NCBI GenBank assembly: GCA_014218235.1
Contig: CM024763.1
Location: 87,592,244 to 87,656,243 of the forward strand
From: Colocasia esculenta
Taxonomy: Eukaryota; Streptophyta; Magnoliopsida; Alismatales; Araceae
Length of the DNA: 64,000 bases
Direction: 5' to 3'
The notes beneath the pieces are model-generated. The model saw only the letters and a list, made by a program, of their open reading frames with translations, made no database searches and was not told where the DNA came from. Below are positions 32,826-45,835 of the stretch, one piece after another. A program made the translations under genes and the position numbers. The number at the start of each line of letters is the position of its first letter. Position 1 is the first letter of the stretch.

Positions 32826-33881
32826 TCATACTATACTAAGAGTATTAATCGAGACGAGTTTAGATTTACCTTCCATGGTCCTTATTTCGTCATTTGGACT
32901 TGGTGTTGCCGAAGCTTCGAGTGTATCTTTATGTGTTGATTCCCCGTAACACTTGTCTTTCGCGGGGCAATTCCTAATCTTGTGGTCTGAGCTTCCACAT
33001 CGGAGACACTTCCCTTGATTCTTCCAGCAGTCTTTCGACATGTGGCTCCCATATAGCAATTCTTGCATCGACCTTCATGATTGAGAGTTACATGCCTATT
33101 ATTTTTATTGTTCTGTTTACCATTACCAACTGTTTAGTCGCTTCCTCTTTGTCATAGAGTTGGGATCTGTCATACTAGTAGCTGATTCTTTTAAGTGTGG
33201 ACAAACTCGCAGCTGATGTCTCGAGTTGCCACAACGTAGGCATGCACCAATTCTTCGCCAATAGTCCTTGGCCACATGACCCAGCTTGTAACAATGAAGG
33301 CAGATAATCGCATTGTTATGATTCACTTGCTGGTTGGCCTTCTTGCCATGGTTATATCTTCTCTTCCTATTCTGGTTGGTTTCCTTTTTAATCTTCTTAG
33401 TCGCTTCCAGAGCTCTTCCTAGCAGTTGAGCGGCTTGTTGACATGCCAGGACTAGCCTCTGAGTTGGTCTCATGTCGGCGTCCATTAAGAGTTTCTCCTT
33501 CTCACGAATCCTCTCGGAAGAATATTTGGTGTTGAAGAGTTCTAAAAATTCTCCCCACTCTATGTTGATGTTGGGTAATCGACGACTGGCAGCTTCCCAC
33601 CAAGCTCTAGCATCGCGGTCCAACTGGAAGGTTGCCAGAAGGACTTTCTCCTGCTCTGAACATTGCATGACTCTAAAAATTTGTTCCATTGCCTTTACCC
33701 AATTTTTGGCTTCTTCGGGATCCGGAGTTCCATTAAACCTAGGAGGATTTATTCGTTGAAAATTCACATATAAGTCTCCAGGCCCATTTCTTGTTCTGGC
33801 TTGAATCACATTGTTAAGGGCTTGAGTCAATGCTTGTATGGTCCATTGTAATTCAACCATTGGCGCACGCTCGCCAGCCAT
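32826..33881 (-). pseudogene. Gypsy-type gag with several zinc knuckles (only gene of the element)
   Basis: ATG at 33881 (MAGERAPMVELQWTIQAL). The retrotransposon gag region includes RINPPRFNGTPDPEEAKNW, IFRVMQCSEQEKVLLATFQL and ARAWWEAASRRL. The nucleocapsid part then has CLHCYKLGHVAKDY, a knuckle with Tyr in place of the last Cys, and CLRCGNSRHQLRVC. After a stop at 33123 and a frame change, a second pair follows: one knuckle split by a frame change near 33065, and CLRCGSSDHKIRNC. Four knuckles in two similar pairs is unusual for this family. Coding stops before any protease, and the polypurine tract follows at once. Confidence 0.75.
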
Positions 33882-34081
33882 CTCTTCTAGTCTCCTGCGA
33901 GCAATAATATTCTATTAAGTTCTTCTTAACTGAGGGTGTTTGTACATATAGTTAAACTCCTAGCATAGCCCCAAGCTTTACCCAATCTCTCGCATAGGTA
34001 TGGTGATTAACTTAGACATGTTTCATGGCGGTTCACCTAGAACATCCTAGGACCTAAAATATACTAATAAGGACATCCTAG
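33882..34081 (-). other. Leader of the gag-only gypsy element
   Basis: Non-coding 5' leader between primer site and gag. Part of it, around CTCTCGCATAGGTATGGTGATTA, is similar to the remnant at about 63305-63330, linking this element to the one at the right end of the window. Confidence 0.6.
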
Positions 34082-34093
34082 GCTCTGATACCA
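34082..34093 (-). promoter_or_regulatory. tRNA-iMet primer-binding site (gag-only gypsy element)
   Basis: TGGTATCAGAGC on the minus strand, two bases from the 5' LTR end, complementary to initiator tRNA-Met. Confidence 0.92.
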
Positions 34094-34095
34094 AC

Positions 34096-37000
34096 TGTCA
34101 CGCCCCTCCAATTTAGCAGCGGAATAAATCGGAGGGAGACGCGAACAACGAGTATGGTAATGACAACTGCGCATATTTTCGCAAACATCAGAGCATCTAA
34201 TGAACAATAATTGAAATAACTCTTGATTTCATTATAAAATTACTAAGACTATTACAACCACTAATTCGAAGCCAAACACAAGGCTCAATGATGTCATTAC
34301 ACTGAAAAGAAAACTAAAGCAATAACTACAAGACTCCATGGTACTAAGGTAACTTCATGAGTTGACTTCGGGTCGCTCATCACTCTAGTCTTGTCCCATT
34401 GGTGTGTGTGACGTCAGAGTCTGACTTACCTGAGACATAATAACAAATAACGAAGGGTGAACGATAACGCCCAGTAGGACTTAAATCTCAGGATCAAGCA
34501 TGCTTTAAGTGTTTAATGTCTTGTAAAGCAGGATAACTAGAGAGAGTAACGAGAAACATATAGAAAGTACTGGTACACGACAACGAGAAACAATAGCACA
34601 ATGCACGAGAGTATAGCATGACAAGTGTTGATATCGGATTGGCCGTATAACAAGATAACAAGTAAAGTTGCACAACAGTGCACAAGTCACGATAGCAAGT
34701 GTTGGTCGATATTCTTTCAACCACGAGATTCAAGTAAACCAATAGTTGACTGTTTGATTAATTGATTGCCATAGATCAAATCTTGCGTGTTCATGCGTTA
34801 GGTGTATGCCATCACCCTGATCATTAGACCCCCGCGAGTTATAGCCTTTCAGGTGCTCCTCCCAAGGACCAGATCGGGCCCTTATAATGTTGCCTAGCAT
34901 AGTCATGTTTTTATCGTAGACAATCAATCATTTAATTGGCCAAATAGAGAGTACCAAGAAATAGATGAGATCGCTAGATGAATAGACGAGATAGTAGAGT
35001 GAACGTGAATAGATGAGCGAGTCGAGTATAGATGAGAGCTAGTGGACATTGCACGTAAAACGACGAGTAAACAGGCGATAGTAACAGTTGCACAACACGC
35101 ACACGTCGTATTGGCAGTCAGGTGGAATTCACGATCTTCCCGCTGGCCATGTTATGCACAAGTACAGAGGTCCGACGTGATTCAAGGTAAGAGCGAACTT
35201 CTAATAGCCGTTTGGATCATATCGATCCCTAAAAGTGTAATGGGTGTTAGGGTACAACCGGCTCGTCGACCATGTACGAATCCATGATCAGAGGAGACTT
35301 ACGGAGGCCTTGCACAAGGATTCACTAGTCCGGCGGAAGGAGTATCCGATGGAGAGTTCGTCCAAGTCAAGAAAGTGTGTAAATATAGAAACAAGTGCTC
35401 GACGTTCTAGAGGAATTCTAGAACAGTGGAGCGTCGAGATCGGTGTTCTAAAACATCGCACGAATCGTAAACGAGTACTTGTTAAAGTAAGGTAATTAAT
35501 TGCAATAATTACCAAATATGTTATGTGTCATATTCATACAAATTAAGCCATGTTTGGATGGTTCAACGTGTGTGTATGTGTCATGAAATCAAGGATATGA
35601 AAGATCAAGTGATTGACTTTTATTAGATTAAAATACAATCAATACTTACAACTTTGTTTTTATGTAGTTAAGATCGTCAACATGATATGGGAATTATGGT
35701 GGTACAACAAGACTTGCAAAAGACTGATTTTCAGGCCCAAAACTGAGATCGCGACGTGGTCTTGCAAGGATCGCGACGGGGTCGTCAGATCAGGCAGGCA
35801 GAATGCGACATGGGTACTGTCGCGACCAGAACGCGACAGAGGTACTGTCGCGACCCAACCTCAGAATGGACATATCGGGCCGTCGCGTTCACAGGGTCTG
35901 CGCCTGAGTCCGATAGGGATCTGACATGCTCTTGGTTCAGACTACCATGATTTGACACAGGGTGATATTCATGAAATGCCTATATCTCTCTATATGCTGA
36001 CCTTTAGACAAAACTCACAACATAGAAAATGTCGAGGACATCTATTGAAGAACTTTTGTGTTGTGGGCTGGGTCTGAATCGGTCTCTAATTGCATGAAAT
36101 ACAATAAGAACGTGGGAAAGCCCTAAACATGCATGACTTCGTTGCGACTTACATGTTAGACTTGTAACATGAGATCTCCTGACATTTGGACAAAACGTCT
36201 AACATAAAAGATGACAAGGACAACTAGTATAAGAACTTTTTGGTTGGGGTTTTAACCTAATTCGGTCTTGAACCTTGTGAAAAACATGAAGAAGTGAAAG
36301 TTAAATGCAACCTGAAAATGCAGTATCCTGCATGACTCTATTGCTAAGTTTATAAATCTCTAACTAATGATATTTAAACAAAACACTTAACATGAAAGAT
36401 GACCATGACAACTAGTTAAAGAACTTTTAAGTTGGAGGATTGACCTACTTCGGCATTTAATCTTGTGCAAAATAGGAAGAACTTAAAGTTAACTGCATCT
36501 CGACATTGCAGTATCATGCAGCAACTCGATTAACACGCTTATAACTCATATGAAGACTTTTAGGCAAAACTTTCTACATGAAAGATGATTGTGACTACAA
36601 GTAGAAGAACTTTTATGTTGATGATTTAGTCTAGTTCGGTCTCGAATCGTATGCAATAAGAAGAATGGTAAAAGCCCTAACTGTGCTCGACTTAGGGAAA
36701 ACGATTAATACACAAAGTATACTCGATGAAAATTAGTAAAATCAGAAGCAAATGAATCTAGACTCGAAGCTCTACAAGATGGTATTATTTTTCTTTAATC
36801 TTGACCCGAGAATGCCTACCTTTGAACGCAAAGAACTCCCTGCAGGTTCCTGGTTCGCTACAGGGCGAGGTGGAAGAAGACCACGTTTTTCCCCAGCCTT
36901 CTCCTCTCCTCCAGCGCCCCAAACCTGCTGCACACGACCCCAACTTGATGCTAAACCTCCCCCAAACGTTTTGTGAAGAGTTCTTATAGTTTTAGGGTGC

Positions 37001-37996
37001 TACTTCATGTCCTAATGGGACTAGGAAAGAGGGCTGCGAATTTCTGCATTCTAGTTTCCAAAATCTAAGATTCTCTCACCCAAAGGAGGTAGCAAAGGTT
37101 TAGGAAACCACCTCTTAGAGTTGGGTCCAGTTTTGACTTACCTTGTATGACTAATTACCCTAATTTAAACCCTAATGTGCCCTTCACAATTATTGCATAT
37201 TTACAGGTACGAATTTCTGAGTATTTTTATGTTCCAATTTTATTATTAGGCTAAAAGTGATCCATTGGCCCATTTTCATTAATGGGTCACTAATACATAA
37301 TGTTATAAGTCTCTCCAACCTATTTATTTAATTTATTTCCGTGTTAACAATTTTCCGACTTAGTTCCCTAATTCGGTTAACCTGGTCACGTGTAACGTAC
37401 ACTTGGCCAATCGGATTTTTCGTTGCTCGAATCTCTTTATGAAACTCTTAAGAATAATGTTTGAGGTTGATTTATTATTTTTACGGAATTTTCTAATGTG
37501 TTTTCTCACGTACGATAGTGGTACGTAAGTTCTATCATTTCGATAATACGTAAGTTATTTATTTACTATTTTCATACTTGAATTTGTTCATGGGTCATAA
37601 GTTGTCCATTGATCCAATTCCTTTTTATGGACTATCCCCACATATTTTTTGGAGTCTACCCATAATTTTTATTTCAATTGTTAATCCACTTGGCTCATGT
37701 AATAATGGATTTTCCAATTTATTCCTTAGTTACAATAATAAGTCACATAAATTCTAAATCATGGTCCGAATTATTTTTCTATGCCCAAATTTCTTAATGG
37801 GTCATTAGATAATAATTTTTAATGTATAACTATTATTTTCATAGAATTTTTATATGAGTTTCTACTCATGCAATAATGATGTGTGTCTTTTAACTAGTTT
37901 GATTTTTATTAATGGGCAAAATTTTCATTTATCTATAATATATTATATATATATGATATATATATTTTTATTAATTAAATTTCTTGGGGTATTACA
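34096..37996 (-). mobile_element. 5' LTR of the gag-only gypsy element
   Basis: 3,901 bp, TGTCACGCCC to GGTATTACA on the plus strand. It retains the uninterrupted copia target (GGACATTGCAC near 35044). A CpG-dyad cluster lies at 35745-35890. AT-rich stretches follow at 37200-37980. Short ORFs here are also present in the other LTR and are not genes. Confidence 0.88.
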
Positions 37997-38001
37997 CAAA
38001 A

Positions 38002-40417
38002 CCTACACACAACATGGAAGGACCTCAACCCCAACGAATCTCACTGGCAACACCGGTAGCCAAACCATATCATGCTCACAGCAAAGCATAATTATATCAA
38101 TTAACACAAATCTCGGAAAGAAGAAGAGATAGCAGAACTAGCACCACGCTACTAGTCTGCTGAATAACTGTAAAACCTAGGCCACAAGCCTTACAGGCAC
38201 ACCACCTCAACAACTGGTCGCCTAAGCTATAAGCCACACAGGCAAAGCATTGCCTAAGCTACTAGCTTCACTGGAAAGCCTCAAAACACATGGGTAACAG
38301 GACTGCTAACCAAGAGCTAATCATTTATACCCTCAAACCACGATGTATCGAATGTCACACTTAAGAAACATAATTGGCTACCACGATGCCAATCCATCAC
38401 ACACTAAACCTTATTCGGAAACTTACCCAAGGAAGGGTAAAACACAACAAGTGGAAGGTCTCACCACATGACCTCCACTTCACCACCTGAAAAGACTAGT
38501 ACTTAGCGTACTATGAGAAATCAGTACCCATAAAGGGTACAGGTACCTACCACCACGAGGTACCACCACTGAAACACAAACACAACTATGCCACCACCCG
38601 GGGCACACCTCAACCAGTCAAACCACAACCAATGAGTCTCCGCTCACTAACTACAACGTCAACCATGCCAACACCATGGCACACCTCGACGGGTAAAACC
38701 ACAACTAACACACGCTATAGCCAATAGCAATGCACACGCCGGAAAGCACGATGCCACCACACGGGATAGACTACTGGTTCATGACGCCAGTATCCAACCC
38801 AGACAACACAACACAAGAACTTCCTCTCAGTCTAGCAATCACGGACGTAAGGTCCAACTGCCGCTCCACAACACAAGTAAGCCAAAGAACTGTGGAGACC
38901 AACCAACCACCACAACCTATAGGTCACACACCCTGTAGGCCCATGCCTGGCACCTTTAGAGACTCTGGCCCGAGCTCTCTAAAGTGAGGCACTGGTAACA
39001 GGACTAGCTAGGTCCCAGTACGTCTACTGGTGTTTGTAAACCCCAGCTACGAGCGCGCTACAAGTGACTAAACATAAACTCTCATGAGTCACTGTCCCAC
39101 TGTCATCTTTCCCTCAGTCGGACGTACTACTCAAGCACAAGAGTGAGGGTGTCTAGGAAGATGACAAGACCTCGACGGTACCACTGCACCGGGACAAGCC
39201 CTGAGCACACACAGGTGCCTGGCTCACACAAAACCTGGGGCACCAAACTGAAGAGGCATTCCAGAATAGGCGTCGGATCACCATACTCGGCTAGCATATA
39301 AACCACGTCAATCACTTAATGCTTCAGTATAACGTATATTGAAATATACTAAACATAACTGGCTTATCATCGATCACCATGTGACCTCTAAACCATCCCA
39401 CACTGATACATACTTGTATCACGACAGTGCGACACAACCTTGACTATCATCAGTCACTCTGTGACCTCTATGGCAACACACACTATTTAACACATATATC
39501 ATTATAATACTCTTTAAAAGACAACCATAAACTAGGGATAGGTTCATATACGACCTTCATTGCCCCGTCACCTCATACTATCTATAAAAGTTACATTACA
39601 ATAATCATCACGTCGAACCACTAACCATGCATGTTCATGCACGGCACTCAAATCGTGTGAACACCATGTAAAAACATGCTCACTTTATGAGCACCACCCT
39701 TATCACGTAAACCACACACAAATGACATGCTAACCACACTCACAGAGTGCTACAAGTGCCAATACATCATTAGCATTGCCATGCATGATAATTAAACGAT
39801 AATCGGATAATCGTACCATTAAAACAAACACCATAAGCACACTCGGCTGTGGTTGCGAGATGGGGTTCAGTCGCAATCAGATCGCGACACCCGACGGACT
39901 GCTATCAAAAACACTAACGCGACAGGGTCCAACGGCGCCATGAGATCGCACCACCCCGACATGTCGCGATAGGGAACCTTGTGGCGACGGGTCATTCTGT
40001 CGCGACCTGGTCGCGACAGCAAGGTCCGTCGCCTTCTCAGGTGAAAACCCTAATTCGGGAACCATCTCCGCATTTTCGATGCAAACCATCCCACATGATA
40101 TTTCAACCCGGTTTTCATGCTCATTTCACCTCCTAGACATGGTATCTACTGTTTTTAAAGCGATAAACAAACCAATATGCAATCCACGAAGCAAATCAAG
40201 ATAGAACTCCCTACCTTCACGAAGAACACGCAATCCACGCATGGCACGGAGTTTCCCCCACTCCTCGCGACGTCCTCACATCGAGAGCGCATCGAAAACT
40301 CCACCGAAATGCCAAATCACCCAACAGAGCCACAACAACTCCTTCCCTGGTCGAGCAGAGCTTGTGAAAGCTCTGTTCGGCCAACCTGCTTAAAAACCGC
40401 ACAGCGGTTGGGATCGC
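38002..40417 (-). mobile_element. Tekay-like gypsy LTR, right portion, cut by an Athila-type LTR
   Basis: Continues the LTR begun at 15340, with the shared core near 38940-38995 and a CpG-dyad cluster at 39850-40040. It ends at GGTTGGGATCGC, where the corresponding LTR at 9856-12903 still has about 360 bp to go. An Athila-type LTR starts there. The missing part is not on the other side within this window. Confidence 0.8.
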
Positions 40418-41297
40418 TGATAACTGTAAAATTTTTTGTGTTAAGTTTCATACATATAGATGATTTTAGACATCATTTGTCTATAAATAATGTGCAGTTT
40501 GATTATAATTTTCATTTCATCCATAAATAAGTTTTTGAACATGTTAGTTGATATTAGGGTAGAATACACTTGTTAGATCTTCATTCAACAATTTACTGTT
40601 AACTAATCAAATTCATTCTTTTGCACAAGTACACTTTTAAAAATAAAAGATATTTGTAAATGTTGTATATAAATAATTTTTGTTGCAATAATATTTTTGT
40701 AGGAGATAGGCATGAGTTTGTGAATAAATAAGATTTTTTTACAAGCTTTTAATACCCCATCCAATAACATCATGCCACATACCCCACACAATCCCATTAA
40801 ACAAATAAAAATTATTTTTAATAAATACCCCACCATACCCACGCACTCCACTTAAACATTTTTCTTTCTTTTGCTCCCCACCAGGGCAAAGGAAGCACCT
40901 GGAAGCTGCTGGAAGCTGAAGGCGGTGCATACGGGTGTGCTGCTGGGAAGAGGATTTAAGCTCTGCTGAAGCTAGGAGCTGGGCGCGATGCAGAGGCCGG
41001 GTGGTGTGCGCAGCAGCTGGGGAAGGCGATGGCACCCAGCTGTGCTGGCTGCGGTGCGGGCTGCTGCAGAGGAAGCTAGAGGCTTGTGCGCGGCAGGATG
41101 TGTGAGGCTGGCAGGCTTGGGTGTGTGGTATGGCTGGCGATCCAGGGAAGCGCAGCGGCTGTGGCGATCGTGCGGAGGCGTGTGCGACACAGGAAGCTAG
41201 AGGCGACCGGAGCTGGGGCCTCGTGTGTGTGGATCTGCGGCGAAGCTGGCTCGTGTGGAGCTAGGAAGAGGACGGCGCGTGTGGATCCGGAGGAGCC

Positions 41298-41304
41298 TAT
41301 TTAA
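41298..41304 (+). promoter_or_regulatory. TATA-like box of the Athila-type LTR
   Basis: TATTTAA within GGAGCCTATTTAAGGAC, conserved in the inverted copy (50584-50598). It lies at the 3' edge of a G-rich region. Confidence 0.55.
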
Positions 41305-41654
41305 GGACTCCAGGTCCTCAGAATTAGGGGTTCGACAGAGGAGAGTTTAGTTTTTTTTTTCTTTTTCATCTCTTTAGTTCTGTATTGTTGGGGGTTTTGA
41401 GTTCAGAAATTTTGGGGTTTCTTTAGGTTGTAAGGGGTTCAGCTGGTTGGGCTGAGAGAGCTTGTTTGGCTGCTGTGAGGGGAATCGAGTGCTTCTTTTT
41501 TTTTTCTTTGTTCTGTTGTGAGGTTTGGGCTGGGGTTCAGGATTTGAGGAATTTCTCTCTTGTTTCTTCTGTTCTTTCAGAGAGCTACTGTAATTTTTGG
41601 GTTTTCTTCCTCTTTTCCGGTTATAGAACTGCTGGAAGTAGACATATTATTTTT

Positions 41655-41860
41655 CCATTTCTTCTGTGCTTAGAAGAGTTCGATCCATTGGCATTTATTG
41701 CATTTAATTTCCATTTCTTCTGTGCTTAGAAGAGTTCGATCCAGTGGCGTTTATTGCATTTAATTTCCATTTCTTCTGTGTTTAGAAGAGTTCGATCAAG
41801 TGGCATTTATTGCATTTAGTTCTGATTACATTGCTTCTGTGTTTAGGGGAGACCGATCCA
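41655..41860 (+). repeat. 56-bp tandem repeat in the Athila-type LTR
   Basis: CCATTTCTTCTGTG(C/T)TTAGAAG recurs at 41655, 41711 and 41767, followed by GAGTTCGATCnAnTGGC and TTTATTGCATTTA. A partial, diverged fourth copy follows near 41830. Confidence 0.9.
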
Positions 41861-41961
41861 GTGAATTTTCCTTTTCTTCTTCTCTTCGCTGCTGCTGGGA
41901 GGGGGATCGAGGGTTCCTTTCTTTTGTGTTATGTGAGAGATGGAGGGCTTCCAGAGATCGG

Positions 41962-44900
41962 TGTAACGTCGCGCGTTTTTCGGATCTTTGTGGATCCTTG
42001 GTTTAGCGTGTGGGATGGTCAAGCCTGTGACCAGTGCGACTTTGTTTTGTGTTTTCTTGTTGGATCCTTACCAGGGTTGGTTATGGATCTGTGTTGGTGT
42101 TCAGTGTGCTGGACATCAGCAGTGAGTTGGCTTCCAGGTGTGTGACGTCGACTGTGTGTTGGCGGCAATGGTGTTGCCATTAACATGTTCTGGAGTCCAT
42201 CGATGTAGACGTCAATTGTTGAACTTGGCGGCCAAAGATGTGGACGCCTGTTTGGGGCGGTTTTTGGTTAGCGGCGCAGAGGTTGACGTTAACCTGTGGC
42301 GTCTGTGTTTATAGGCTGACCTGAGCCCTATTCTTTCCCCACTCTCCTCTCCACTTCGCCCACCCTTCACCCTTGAGCTTCTTCGCGAGTTCTGATGGTC
42401 GGCGGGAGCTCGTGGGAAGGCTGTGGGCGCGTGGTAGCAGCAGATCGGCGGCGGGGAATGGCGAATTGGAGCGCGGTGTTCGCGGGACGTTCCTCGGGTT
42501 TCGGCGTGATCGAGGTTCTTCGAAAGTTCAAATCGCATTTCTGAGGTAGGGACTGGCCCGTTGATCTTCTCTGGTAAATTGTTATGTTTTCTTTGCATAA
42601 TTCGTATGTTAATGGAGTTTTTGGGAAAAGGGTTTTCATGCTGGGTAATCGGGTGGTTTGATTGATCCAAGCGTTGGATCATGTCTTTTCGGTTTAATTG
42701 TGGTTGTTAGATGTAAGAGGAAGTGTCTCCCCTTGTTTTTCTATTGTATTTATGGTTAGAGTGCCCGTGTAATTGGTTTAGGGCCATTTGTGTGTTCTGG
42801 CGGGTTCTGCAGTGAAGATCTTGGCGTCAACATCGGTTGACGCAGAGTTCTTCGTTGGGAGATTAACGGCTTGGTATTTAGCCGTTGATTGTGGGTAAAC
42901 GGCCAAGTGGTTTCGCTTACTTGGGTTGACGGCAAGGGCCTTGTCGTCTATATCCTTGGACGGCAATCGATGTCGCCGCCAACCTGTGCTTGTGCATGCG
43001 TCAGCACTATCTGTTTTACGTGTTTGTGTGCATGGAGATGACCGGTGTGAGCCAGTGCACTTGTTATGCTCTTGGAGCATACTGCTCATGTAATGGGCTT
43101 GTTTTACGTGAATAATGTGTGGTACACGTAGAGGTTTAAGTATGTGCATATTGTCCATGTGTTAGACATCTTGTTTACACAGATAATGTGTGATATATTC
43201 ATCGTGAGGTATTATACACGTGATATATACGAGTTTGGATGCCATGTATATGGTTTGTGTGTTCATGGCATACCGTGCGTTATTGTGGTTATAATTAGTG
43301 AGGTCAGTCTGTGTGTTGCGGCGATGAGGTTCCTATGATCTTTTAGGATCTCTTGTGAATTATCTTTGATGGATTATTAAGTGTGGTCGTGCTATTATGT
43401 TTAGTGTGGCAGTGGAGGTCACCGTGTGACCAATGACAAACTACGGTGTTATTTTTAATATGGTTAGCATATGTAGTTGTGCAAGTTAGCTTGTGAATCA
43501 CAGGGTGACTAGGACAAGCTATCCTTAATGGTGATTTGTGTACCGTGATCGGTAACAGAAAGTGTTTGTGTAAGTATCGTGCTTTTTGCTAGCCGAGTGT
43601 GTGGTTCGGCGCCTATTCCGGAATGCCTCTCTAGTCGGGTACCCCAGGTTCTTTGTGAGCCAGCACGTGTGTCTGTTGTGCTCGGGTTTTGTCCCCGGTA
43701 CTTGTGTTGTACCGTCGAGGTCTGTGTCGTCTTCCTGGACACCCTCACTCCTGAGTTTAAGTTGTACGTCTGGCTGAGGGAAAGACGACAGTGGCAGCCC
43801 GATTCCCAGAGTTTGTTCTTTTGTCGCTTGTAGCGCGCTCGTAGTTGGGGGTACGGAAACCAGTAGACGTCACTGGTCCCCAGCTAGTCCTGTTTTCCCG
43901 TGTCTCACTTTAGGGTGCTCCGCCAGAGACCCTAGAGGTGCCAGGCATGGGCCTGCAGTTGTATGTCACAGGTGTGGTGTTAGTTGGTCTCCACAGTTGT
44001 TTGACTTTGTTCTTGTGGAGCGGCAGTTGAACCTTTCGTCCGTGACTGCGAGGCTGAGAGGTTGTTCTTGTGTTGTGTTGTCCGGGTTGGATACTGGCCT
44101 GATCAGCCAGTAGTCCGTTCCCGTGTAGTGGCGTCGTTCTTTCTGACTCGTGCTTTGCCACTGGTTGTAGTTCGTGAGTTTGTGACTCGTGGTCGAGGTT
44201 TTTGACCAGTCGAGGTGTGCCCTGGTGTTGGACAATTGTGACTAAGTGTGGTTTGTGTGACTTTCTGATTGAGGTTTTACTATAATATTGTGCCTAAATA
44301 AAGGAATAATATAATTGTGGTTCAGTGTGGTGTTTATCACCTACTTGTACCCTTGTTCGGGAATTTGTGTTGTGGTGCCTCAGAGTAGCAGGTACCTGTA
44401 CCCTTCGTGGGTTACTGTGTAGTTTTGTGATGGTACATTGTGTACCAACCTTTTTAGGCTCTCGTGTGTTGTGGTAGTTTTGTGGTTTGACCTGCCACTT
44501 GTCGTATCCTATCCGTTTTAAGTAGATCTTGTTTATAATTTAATGTGAATTAGTTGTAATTGCCAATTATGTTACTTGTGGGTAATTTGCCGATGAGGCT
44601 TGGGCCTAGGCATGTTGTGGTTTAGTAGAGCTGTGCTCCGTGGACGCCGTGGAGACCTTCCACTTGTTGAGTTTTACCCTTTTTGGGTATGGTTCCGATT
44701 ATGGTTTTAGTGTGTGAAGGACTAGATAGCTGTAGCCAGTCCTACCACTTATGTGTGGCTCTCGTTGTAGTATGTTTGAGGTTTAATGGACTAGACTTGG
44801 TTGGCTGTCCTAGTACCAACGTGATTGGGGTTCGCCTGTGAAGCTTGTAGCCTGGGCAATGGTTTGCTTGTGTGGCAATATAGCTTAGGCAACCAGTTAT

Positions 44901-45521
44901 TGTAGCAGTGTGCCAGTGAGACTGTGTTTAGGCACTTTAGTAGTTGGGCTGACTAATGATATTATATTAGTCATGTAGTCCTACTCTTCTTCTGAGGACT
45001 TTATGTTTATTATCATGATTATGTTTAATTGTTTTTATTGTTATGATGTGAGCATGAAATGGTTTGGCTATTGGTGTTGCCAGTGAAACCCTTGGGGTTG
45101 AGGTGTTGTGTTTTGGAGTTGTTTTGGGTGGCCCCTGCTGAGCCGGTGACTCGTTGAGGCTCACTCTCCTACAGTTCTTTTCAGGGCTTGCCGTGTGTTT
45201 TGGCTTGCAGCGGCGTTATGTCAGACTTGTACCACCAGCAGTAGTGTAGTAGTTAGTGTTATGTGAGCTTGTGCTCCCTCGGGATATGCCCCAGGTAGTT
45301 GTACTTTTAATTGGACATGTATTAATGTAATGGGACAGTTGTAAATTAGTATATGCAGGTATGAGCACTTGTACTTTCTTGTGTCTTATACTGTTGTCGT
45401 TTACCTTTTATATTCTTACTGGACGTTTGTGTGAGTTATCCCTTGCGAGACTTCGGTTTGTTCGCAGGAGGCGGATCTGGATATGGAGCCCTAATGGGCA
45501 TAAATACCCCGGTCCGTCACA
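41962..45521 (+). mobile_element. Solo Tekay-like LTR in sense orientation
   Basis: Starts TGTAACGTCGCGCG and ends GGTCCGTCACA, the two ends of this LTR group. It is flanked by ATCGG on the left (41957-41961) and TCGG on the right, with a one-base ambiguity at the terminal A. There is no internal region, so the element was lost by LTR-LTR recombination. It includes the shared core near 43900-43960 in the opposite orientation to the other copies. Short ORFs here are not genes. Confidence 0.8.
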
Positions 45522-45835
45522 TCGGGGACTTCTTCCTGTCTTTTGCGTCTGAAGAATCTCGGAGGTGTATGCTACAGAGCAAGGCCAGGGCAACCAAGGG
45601 GATCTATCCTTTACTTAGTATGTTCTGGGTCTGTCCGGTGATGGTGTATAGAAAGCTGCCGGAGGTAGTAGCAGAGAGCATTTGAGAGACCAGGGAGCTT
45701 GGCTCCTCTTCTGTTTTTACTAATTTGAGTTTTCTATTTCAGTAGTGTTCTGTTTCTTTCGTCGTGGACAGATTGGGAGCATGATGTGTAGTTTAAATTT
45801 CCTTTAATATTTTCTTTACTGAATTGTTCTCCATT

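Larger units (their letters stand above)
15734..37996 (-). mobile_element. Gag-only (non-autonomous) Ty3/gypsy element carrying a nested copia element
   Basis: Bounded by the direct repeat CAAAA (15729-15733 and 37997-38001), so it is one insertion in a Tekay-like LTR. Element sense is minus. The 5' LTR is 34096-37996 and the 3' LTR is 15734-32760, interrupted by the copia element at 16674-29821. The internal region is only 1,335 bp (32761-34095) and codes for a gag-like protein only; protease, reverse transcriptase, RNase H and integrase are absent. Both LTRs start TGTCACGCCC and end GGTATTACA on the plus strand and look very similar by eye, so the insertion is not ancient. It would need enzymes supplied in trans. 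Confidence 0.85.

Noticed and set aside
40860..41310. G-rich stretch as a host CpG-island promoter
   Set aside because: The same stretch, inverted and diverged, is in the second Athila-type LTR (59704-60290), so it belongs to the LTR.
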